DNA of 64,000 nucleotides, from positions 1 to 64,000 of the IMG/VR virus record IMGVR_UViG_3300046167_000447. One strand, 5' to 3'. This document shows positions 57,929-64,000 of this stretch, piece by piece. A model generated the notes under the pieces. The model was not told the origin of the DNA. It did no database searches and saw only the letters and a program-made list of their open reading frames with translations. Every line of letters begins with the position of its first letter. Position 1 is the first letter of the stretch. A program made the position numbers and the translations under genes. Source of the DNA: a virus.

Positions 57929-60234
57929 TAGTATATTGAGTAGAAGTCGTTAATATTCGTTTCTATTCCACTTATATTAGAGCCTTGATTCGAATCATAA
58001 ATTATAAATTCAGAAATCTTACCGCTATATAAAAAGCTTGAATTTCCGAATATTTGCCGAACACTCAATGCCGTTGTGTTTGAGGTAAAAGGTGAGTTAT
58101 TCATTTCGCTTCCATTCCTTCTTAGCGTTAAAGATGTACCATTTCTTGAACCATTAAATAAAGAAAATTCATTTTCATCACCGACATCAGTTCCTATGTA
58201 ATTATCACCGCCGTAATTGTATCTATAATTACCATCAATTTTAATATATCCACCTATTTTTGCTACAAATCCTGCGCCCTCGTTTATATGAATAATACTA
58301 AAATCATTTGCAGATATGGAAAGTCCTGTGAGTACACCATTGCCTCCTTGTATTGATGGCTTTCCACCTAATGTTATGGTAGTGCCACTACTCACGATTT
58401 GATTTTGACTAGATGCGTTTGTTTGCGTTGCATTACTGCCATTCCCACTTTGGTCATACCATACGGTTACAAATCCATCCGTACCGATACAAAAAGTCTC
58501 AAGGCTTGAAGTGTCAAGCTCGTTATCTACAAAACCAATATCTTGCTCCGTATTGTCGGAAGCTCTACGCACCTTAATAGCATTACCGCTATAGGAAGAG
58601 TCTAATAATCGTAAAGAGTAAGCTGCTGTTGCACCGCTATAGTCGTCAAGTAATCCTGTGAACAAACCTGCCACTTGAGTGGTCGCTACACTGCTTGCTG
58701 TATCACCACCTATAACATTGGTTTCTGTCTGTACAACCCGTAAATATTTATCCTCATCTGAAGATAGCGCGGTGTATGTAGAAGATGTAGCTCCGCTGAT
58801 AGTAGACCAACCTGATACACCATCGTTACTAACCTCCCATTGTAATGTAGATGTTGGCGTTGGAGTACCCGAAACGCTTGCTGATGTAGCTGTAAGAACC
58901 TCATCGACCTTAGCCGTTCCACTTATCGTAGGCACACCGCTAATAACAGGAACAGTACCTGCAATATTTGTTATATCGTTGGAATCCTGATTAAGACTTC
59001 CTAAAGAATTTGTAGCAGTAACTACACAATCTATGTCTGTAGTGTAATCAGAGGCAGTTAATGTATAAGTGCTTGATGTTGCTCCGTTAATATCAATTCC
59101 GTCTCTACGCCATTGATAAGAAAACACTATGGTAGACACTCCCTGCCAAGTTCCGTCTGTTGTAGACAACACTTGGTCTACTTGAGCTGAACCACTTGCA
59201 AAAGGCAGTGCTAGATTAAACGGTAATCCTAAGACTACGCTTGTAGATGTCGAAGAAGCTGTATCAGTCCCTTGCCCGTTTGTTGATGTTTGTACAACCC
59301 TTAGGTACTTATTCTCGTCTGAAGATACTATTGTGTGTGTCGTAGATGTTTCTCCTGAGATGTCAGACCAACCGCTTATCCCGTCGTTGCTCACTTGCCA
59401 CTGCAAAGAGTTTACAGGAGCAGGGTCTCCGCTTACTGAGGCTAATGTAGCTGTAACAACTTCTCCAAGTTCAATTACTCCACTTATCGTAGGCACACCG
59501 CTAATAACAGGTGTAATGCCCGCAATGTTTTCTACGGTATTAGACTCAGCGTCAACATTTCCTAGAGAGTTTGATGCTGTAACTACACAGTCTATATCAG
59601 TATCGTAATCAATAGTAACTAAGGTGTATGTGCTTGAATTAGCACCACTTATGTCGATACCATCTCTACGCCATTGGTAAGCGAATGTAATAGTAGGTAC
59701 ACCTACCCAAGTTCCATCCGTTGTGGATAGCGTTTGTCCTAATTCAGCAGTGCCACTTACCGCAGGTGATGTTGAGTTGAACGGCAATCCTAACGGTACG
59801 CTTGAAGACACTGAAGAAGCTGTATCGCTTCCTTGGTTGTTTGTAGCTGTCTGAACAACTCGTAAGTAATTTCCTGTATCAGAAGGCTGAACAACGTAAG
59901 ACGAAGAGGTAGCTCCGCTAATCGAAGTCCACCCTGTCGAGCCGTCAGCACTGCTTTCCCACTGCCATGAAACAGTTGGAGTAGGGACGCCTGTAATCGT
60001 ATCAGATGTTGCTATTAATGTTTGTCCTTCGTTCGGTACACCTAAAACTACAGGTATTCCTTCTATAACAGGAGGAGCAGAAGCTCCGTTAGCGTTTTCC
60101 ATTATTATACAGCTCGTTCCATCCTCTTGAAGAATAGCATCACCATTTTCATCAAGAAGACAAGCGTTGTCAAACAAGTTGCTGCTCGCCTGACTAACGA
60201 TAAACTGTAAACCGAATATATTACCTAAAGGCAT
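57928..60234 (-). CDS. Adhesin with five Ig-like repeats and AbfB-like domain
   Basis: 768 residues. After a short N-terminus, five Ig-like repeats of about 95 residues alternate in an A-B-A-B-A order (about 53-520): A units carry WQ.S.DG..GW..ISG and YLRVVQT, B units YQWRRDGIDI.GA.SSTYTL and DCVVTA.NSLG. The C-terminal domain (about 525-768) is AbfB-like (SGNAIKVRRASDNTEQDIGF, VWYDQSGNGSNATQ). Probable long receptor-binding fibre. Confidence 0.7.
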   Translation of the reverse strand: MPLGNIFGLQFIVSQASSNLFDNACLLDENGDAILQEDGTSCIIMENANGASAPPVIEGIPVVLGVPNEGQTLIATSDTITGVPTPTVSWQWESSADGSTGWTSISGATSSSYVVQPSDTGNYLRVVQTATNNQGSDTASSVSSSVPLGLPFNSTSPAVSGTAELGQTLSTTDGTWVGVPTITFAYQWRRDGIDISGANSSTYTLVTIDYDTDIDCVVTASNSLGNVDAESNTVENIAGITPVISGVPTISGVIELGEVVTATLASVSGDPAPVNSLQWQVSNDGISGWSDISGETSTTHTIVSSDENKYLRVVQTSTNGQGTDTASSTSTSVVLGLPFNLALPFASGSAQVDQVLSTTDGTWQGVSTIVFSYQWRRDGIDINGATSSTYTLTASDYTTDIDCVVTATNSLGSLNQDSNDITNIAGTVPVISGVPTISGTAKVDEVLTATSASVSGTPTPTSTLQWEVSNDGVSGWSTISGATSSTYTALSSDEDKYLRVVQTETNVIGGDTASSVATTQVAGLFTGLLDDYSGATAAYSLRLLDSSYSGNAIKVRRASDNTEQDIGFVDNELDTSSLETFCIGTDGFVTVWYDQSGNGSNATQTNASSQNQIVSSGTTITLGGKPSIQGGNGVLTGLSISANDFSIIHINEGAGFVAKIGGYIKIDGNYRYNYGGDNYIGTDVGDENEFSLFNGSRNGTSLTLRRNGSEMNNSPFTSNTTALSVRQIFGNSSFLYSGKISEFIIYDSNQGSNISGIETNINDFYSIY

Positions 60235-60497
60235 TACTTAATGTATGCTATAAGTTCACCCGTCCCAACTGAGACTGCGGTAATGTTACCGTAGATAATC
60301 ATTCCTTGCTGAAGGTCTCTACCGTTAAGGTCGTCACCGTTAGCTGTAGTTAATACTGTGTTCGTAGTGTTAGCTATGCAATAAACAGCTACATACTCTT
60401 CACCCGCAGGTTGAACAAATGTATTGTCTACTACACGGAATCCGTCTTGAGCAAAAGTCTGTCTACGGTATTCTGTTGGGTTTGTTAAATTAGCCAT
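60234..60497 (-). CDS. Small beta protein at start of fibre unit
   Basis: 87 residues, beta-rich (EYVAVYCIANTTNTVLTTAN then GDDLNGRDLQQGMIIYGNIT). First gene after a GTATATTTGC promoter, 1 nt overlap with the adhesin. Resembles short tail or head-decoration proteins; role unknown. Confidence 0.6.
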   Translation of the reverse strand: MANLTNPTEYRRQTFAQDGFRVVDNTFVQPAGEEYVAVYCIANTTNTVLTTANGDDLNGRDLQQGMIIYGNITAVSVGTGELIAYIK

Positions 60498-60522
60498 ATC
60501 TTTTTTTTAATCTTGTGAATTG

Positions 60523-60530
60523 CAAATATA
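60523..60530 (-). promoter_or_regulatory. Late promoter -7 box (fibre unit)
   Basis: Minus strand GTATATTTGC, 26 nt before the start at 60497, immediately after the terminase stop. Confidence 0.65.
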
Positions 60531-60538
60531 CAAAAAAA

Positions 60539-62662
60539 TTAAGCATTAGGTTTGTACCTTCTAAAGAATTCTTTTTTAGAGAAGTCTGTTCTTTTTACCT
60601 CTTTGTGCGGTGTCTGAGCACCGAGTAAGCACAACCCTGAGCTAATAGTTAAATCGTATTTAGTACGCTTATCTATCCTAAACCCAATCCAATCTTCTAG
60701 GGTTCTGTTGAAATACATCTTACCCACCTTTCCTGTTTCGGGGTCTTCCCCAACATGGTTGTGTATGTATGCCTCTATAGACTGAGCGTGTGCTTGCAGT
60801 ATATCAGCTCCATTAGAAGGTATTCCTTTTGTTTTAGTTTTACTAGCAGCTCCGCCTAAATGTTTAGGTCTGTCCATCAAATACTCCAAGTACCCTCTTT
60901 GTTCAAAATACCTAGCTATACCGTACTTGTTGTTTTCTATAAGAACAGGATACCCAAAGAATACAGCAGCCATCAATACATCCTCGTAGAATATCTTAGC
61001 TAACGGAGGACGACTAGCGTACTCTGCGACAAAGACATTAGAAGGATAGCTCATGTTAAACTTGTTATAGAAGTGACAAGCTCCTTTAGAGCCTCTTCCG
61101 TCTACAGTACCATCTAAGTCATAACTATCGACACCCCCTATACCGATGTGGGGATTTGCAGCCATCCAATGACCGTTCCTGTGTCTAGTCTTCTTGTTTC
61201 TAGACTCTTCGGGCGGCATCCATGATAAACGCCACCTACCCTCGGGGTTGGGTTCGAAAACAACCTCTGAATCCGTCTCTCCATTTTTCCAATGGAAGTT
61301 CCCTACAATTACAGGGTCAGGGTACATCATTTCGTTTGCCTGTATTTGCTCGTATATCTTACCGATGTTAAATATAGAAGAGTCAACAGAATCTCTAAAC
61401 GCTTCATCAGGAGAAAACGGAAACTGACGTATAACCTCGTTCAGCTCGTTAGCATCTCCTTTGAGTGCGTCTCTTTCGTTCAGCAGGTACGTACGAGCAC
61501 CTATGCTCACGTAATCTCCGTCAATAGTCTGCACGGGCTCTTCAGGGTCTTCTATGATTGGATTCCCATAAACGTCAAAGAACCCCTCTAGGGCTTCGTA
61601 AGCAGGTATGAATATCCTATATAGCATAGAGCGAGTTCTGCCGTTAGCGTTACGCTCTGAAGGGTCTGAGTCAGCCCACAGGTCTTTGTACTGTTGACCA
61701 CCTTTGTCCATGGGGTTTACAGTAGACCCAACAAGTGCAGTACCCACAATTTTCCTACCCACAATAAGACAAGTCCTGTTAATACGCCAAGCCTCTCTAA
61801 TGTCTGCGGGTTTCTCCCACTTTCCTGCTTCATCTAAGAATAAGTAGTATAGACGCTCACCATCGTATGCGTTGTTCACAGTGTTGCGCCAATTAATAGT
61901 AGTGTTCAGTGCCTCACCTGCAACAGCAGACTTATTAGTCTTTGTGATACGTTTAGCAGGTTCACGGAAAGCTAACTCCATACGTGGGTTTGTAGTACCG
62001 TCCTGTATTGGCTTAAAGAAGAACGGGAAGTGCCTATACATAGACACAACCTTCTTCATGAATATATTGTCCTGAGCGTCCTTACCTGTCTTGGACATGA
62101 TTCCTAAAACCTTATCCTTAACAACTGTGCCCTTGGCTAATAACTTACCTACAGCTATGTTTGTATATCCCGAACGTCTACACTTAACGAAGTTCTGCCC
62201 TACAGCTCTAGGGTCTACCTCACAAGCCTCTGCGTGAATCTGTAACTTTCTTTGGAACGCTAGGTAATACCCATAGAACGAACCATCTATCTTAGTCCAC
62301 TGCAACAGCATATAATGGTCTCCTGTGATGTATGTAGGCACACCATTGTTATAAAACCAAAGACCTTCCACCCTGCGACGGAACTCTTCCTTAATGTAGT
62401 CCGTGTGCTTCTTTCTAAACTCCTTAGGCATATCCATCCAATCGTCCATGCTCTTGAGTTTAAACAAGTCGCTGCTTGGCTCGGCTCTTACCCAACGCTG
62501 TTCGCTTTTGGGCAGGTCGTGATAAAGTATATCCTCGTGTTTAGGCTGCTTAGGTAGCTGTATATTTAGCCCATCTATTTCTATTACCTTTCCTTTCGTG
62601 TCATTAGGACAGATATTTACGACCTCCTCGTCATACCCTATTATCTTTACTAGCCCTGCCAT
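60539..62662 (-). CDS. terL: Terminase large subunit
   Basis: 707 residues. The ATPase part has Walker A in the variant RRSGYT (162-167; Lys of GKT replaced) and Walker B LYYLFLDEAG (271-280, D277/E278). The C-terminal nuclease has an acidic GGVDSYDLDG and ENNKYGIARYFEQRG segment in the usual order. Drives DNA packaging through the portal. Long for a TerL, with an N-terminal extension (DVTFW-free, acidic) as in several Bacteroidota phages. A small gene precedes it by 2 nt. Confidence 0.85.
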   Translation of the reverse strand: MAGLVKIIGYDEEVVNICPNDTKGKVIEIDGLNIQLPKQPKHEDILYHDLPKSEQRWVRAEPSSDLFKLKSMDDWMDMPKEFRKKHTDYIKEEFRRRVEGLWFYNNGVPTYITGDHYMLLQWTKIDGSFYGYYLAFQRKLQIHAEACEVDPRAVGQNFVKCRRSGYTNIAVGKLLAKGTVVKDKVLGIMSKTGKDAQDNIFMKKVVSMYRHFPFFFKPIQDGTTNPRMELAFREPAKRITKTNKSAVAGEALNTTINWRNTVNNAYDGERLYYLFLDEAGKWEKPADIREAWRINRTCLIVGRKIVGTALVGSTVNPMDKGGQQYKDLWADSDPSERNANGRTRSMLYRIFIPAYEALEGFFDVYGNPIIEDPEEPVQTIDGDYVSIGARTYLLNERDALKGDANELNEVIRQFPFSPDEAFRDSVDSSIFNIGKIYEQIQANEMMYPDPVIVGNFHWKNGETDSEVVFEPNPEGRWRLSWMPPEESRNKKTRHRNGHWMAANPHIGIGGVDSYDLDGTVDGRGSKGACHFYNKFNMSYPSNVFVAEYASRPPLAKIFYEDVLMAAVFFGYPVLIENNKYGIARYFEQRGYLEYLMDRPKHLGGAASKTKTKGIPSNGADILQAHAQSIEAYIHNHVGEDPETGKVGKMYFNRTLEDWIGFRIDKRTKYDLTISSGLCLLGAQTPHKEVKRTDFSKKEFFRRYKPNA

Positions 62663-62664
62663 AT

Positions 62665-62955
62665 CTACTTTTTACTAAATTTTTCGGCAAACCCCGCACC
62701 AAAGTCAGCTTCATCTTCGATTTCGCCTCCTTCGGATAAGCTCTTAATTGTCTCGTCTAACTCCTGTAGAGTTCTGAGCATCTCCCTAGCATCAGTTGTA
62801 GCTAACGCTATAGACTGTAGTTCTGCCTTTCTAGCAGAGCCACTTAGCTCATTATCAACGGGTTTGCGTATCTCGCCTATTAAGTTATCAATAGCAAGAG
62901 CCACGCTATGGCGCAGCTCTACAGCATAATCATAAGTTGATTTAACCTTTGACAT
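62665..62955 (-). CDS. Candidate small terminase subunit
   Basis: 96 residues, helical (TYDYAVELRHSVALAIDNLI, REMLRTLQELDETIKSLSEG), acidic tail. Assigned only because it immediately precedes terL and has a plausible size and helical content; no DNA-binding helix-turn-helix is clear. Overlaps the upstream gene by 14 nt. Confidence 0.4.
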   Translation of the reverse strand: MSKVKSTYDYAVELRHSVALAIDNLIGEIRKPVDNELSGSARKAELQSIALATTDAREMLRTLQELDETIKSLSEGGEIEDEADFGAGFAEKFSKK

Positions 62956-63523
62956 AATAAATATCGTTTATCGACATTCTAAATACGTCACCATGTGGTT
63001 CGGGCAGTCTAATGCGATAGTCTGCGTTTTCCCTAAACCCTACAGTGTCTCCTACTTCAATGTCGGTTATTGATTGATTTTTCGCCTTTACCACACCTTC
63101 GGTGTTGGTTGTATCGGGCTGCACTAGCCCTAAAAACAGTCCTGATTCCGATTTCTCTTCTTCAATCTTTTCTTCGGGTGCTTCTAAGAATACCCAATTA
63201 GTTAGGGTAATTATCTCACCACTAGGCTTAATCACCCCAAAAGCATGACAGCTTCTCTCATTCGGGTCGTACGTCACCATGTAATGGTCGTCTCCAATTC
63301 CATACTTGTGCGTCTCCTGACACACATGGTGGTGAAATATCAATGTATCACCAACTCTAGCGGGTGTATCGTACTTCTCAGGGACAGCAGTTATCTCCCC
63401 GTAAGAGATACGTCCCTTGAAGTCATCAAATCTAGTATCCTTGTAAAGCTCAACTCCATTCAGATTAATAGTGTCTTCGTACAGTTTAGGAACTTTAACG
63501 ATAAATTCAAATAAAGGTCTCAT
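62942..63523 (-). CDS. GroES/Cpn10-like co-chaperonin candidate
   Basis: 193 residues from the ATG at 63523 (MRPLFEFIVKVPKLYEDTIN); the open frame extends to 63553, but that part overlaps the gene before. GDTLIFHHHV and VGDTVGFRENADYRIRLPEP are like the repeated beta-barrel motifs of Cpn10 (GD.V.f....). Many Bacteroidota phages encode such a co-chaperonin near the terminase, presumably for capsid folding by host GroEL. Twice the length of bacterial GroES. Confidence 0.5.
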   Translation of the reverse strand: MRPLFEFIVKVPKLYEDTINLNGVELYKDTRFDDFKGRISYGEITAVPEKYDTPARVGDTLIFHHHVCQETHKYGIGDDHYMVTYDPNERSCHAFGVIKPSGEIITLTNWVFLEAPEEKIEEEKSESGLFLGLVQPDTTNTEGVVKAKNQSITDIEVGDTVGFRENADYRIRLPEPHGDVFRMSINDIYYVKG

Positions 63524-63524
63524 A

Positions 63525-63776
63525 CTACTCGAATCTACAGTCAAATTCAACAATACAAGGCATATTTACTACCCATTTCCATAGGATAGTTCCTTCTCCT
63601 TCGACATCTATGTATATCAGAAAGCGTTCCTTGCCGTGCTTGTAGAGGTACGGCTCGTCAAACATGATTGCTGTTACCTGTCCTCCCCCTGCTCTCATTC
63701 CTAGGTAGTACGCCATTGCGTTCTTTGGGTCTTCACCTATAATGATTTTTCTTATTATATTTGAATTAGTTGACAT
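63525..63776 (-). CDS. Small protein of unknown function
   Basis: 83 residues (MSTNSNIIRKIIIGEDPKNA start). GEDPKNAMAYYLGMRAGGGQ and a beta-rich C-terminus. No family recognised. Overlaps the upstream partial gene by 11 nt and lies 1 nt from the co-chaperonin start. Confidence 0.6.
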   Translation of the reverse strand: MSTNSNIIRKIIIGEDPKNAMAYYLGMRAGGGQVTAIMFDEPYLYKHGKERFLIYIDVEGEGTILWKWVVNMPCIVEFDCRFE

Positions 63777-64000
63777 CGTTATCTCCTTTTTTATTTAAGT
63801 AATCCATCCACTCATCAACACCCCAATCCTCTGTATCTTCTAGAGATTTAGGCATGACTTCCTTTGCTTCCTCCATTACGTCGTCGTTCATAATGGTGTA
63901 TAACTGCTCCGCAGCGTCAAGTAGTTCGTCTAGCTCCTCGCTATCTGCAACCACAAAATCTGCTGTAGCGGCTAGCTTGGTAGCACCCTCGTCTGTTACG
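63766..64000 (-). CDS. Partial acidic protein, cut by right window edge
   Basis: The frame is open from the right edge (residues VTDEGATKLAATADFVVADS onward) to the stop at 63766, at least 77 residues. An internal GTG at 63954 could be read as a start, but the frame continues upstream with sensible sequence, so I call it partial. Acidic and helical (ELDELLDAAEQLYTIMNDDV). No family recognised. Confidence 0.6.
   Translation of the reverse strand, partial: VTDEGATKLAATADFVVADSEELDELLDAAEQLYTIMNDDVMEEAKEVMPKSLEDTEDWGVDEWMDYLNKKGDNDVN

Noticed and set aside
23558-62557. Many + strand frames of 60-158 aa inside late genes
   Set aside because: All lie antisense to long well-supported genes and have no leaders; treated as shadows.
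1-64000. CRISPR array, integrase, transposase or insertion sequence
   Set aside because: No spaced direct repeats, integrase or transposase motifs seen in either strand.

Overview
This window is most of a tailed-phage genome, probably podovirus-like, infecting a member of the Bacteroidota (likely a marine Flavobacteriia-type host). Three things point to the host group. The promoters carry the Bacteroidota TAnnTTTG -7 element, mostly as GTATATTTGC. The early genes have AT-rich leaders. The structural set (TerL, portal, MCP, tail nozzle-like protein, very large ejected proteins) resembles Bacteroidota phages. Families are assigned by eye from motifs and synteny; no database search was run.

Layout. 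Positions 1-163 hold the start of a leftward gene that runs off the left edge. A divergent promoter pair (156-163 leftward, 323-353 rightward) opens the rightward early region. The first 1.8 kb of that region has no credible gene and looks like a long structured RNA. From 2191 to 22644 there are about 60 small, tightly packed + strand genes. They include a MoxR/CobS-like AAA+ ATPase and partner, an ERF annealing protein with a PD-(D/E)XK exonuclease and an SSB, a phage sigma factor, two DnaA-domain-IV-like proteins, a dNTP-pyrophosphohydrolase-like protein, a primase-helicase, two further nucleases, a metallophosphoesterase and many tiny membrane proteins. A terminator at 22761-22795 separates this block from the convergent late block.

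The late block (22794-64000, - strand, read right to left) contains co-chaperonin-like and terminase genes, fibre and adhesin genes, portal, more adhesins, small basic/HNH proteins, scaffold, MCP, connectors, tail nozzle-like protein, ejection proteins and a holin. It is divided into transcription units, most of which start at a near-identical GTATATTTGC promoter. A + strand lysis island (44983-46037: lipoprotein, two small proteins, T7-lysozyme-like amidase) sits inside it in reverse. The gene at the right edge is also cut, so the window is not a complete genome with natural ends.

The most unusual content lies between the early genes. (1) Elements with an acceptor-like stem, often a D-loop-like TGGT, and a canonical T-arm (TTCGANT loop), but no ordinary anticodon arm, recur at gene ends (2537, 2889, 4512, 6011, 9070, 13284), with relatives at 2069, 3376 and 22660. 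(2) The elements at 2069-6050 are each followed by a short covarying hairpin with an ACCAC loop, exactly 15-16 nt before the next start codon (six copies). Together these look like an RNA punctuation system: tRNA-mimic processing signals followed by stabilising or translational leaders. (3) Two distant elements (10070-10142 and 44817-44883) share a CACGTG-type palindrome, the motif TATATCATATACCAT and a hairpin of identical bulged architecture but different sequence, before an early operon and the lysis operon. (4) A third leader family, TTTAAAACCAAAGAGAG, precedes many small genes.

Four apparent frameshifts (near 41083, 41398, 41580 and 46675) break otherwise clear late genes; the first three lie in homopolymers within 500 bp. 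I saw no DNA polymerase, RNA polymerase, integrase, CRISPR array or complete tRNA.
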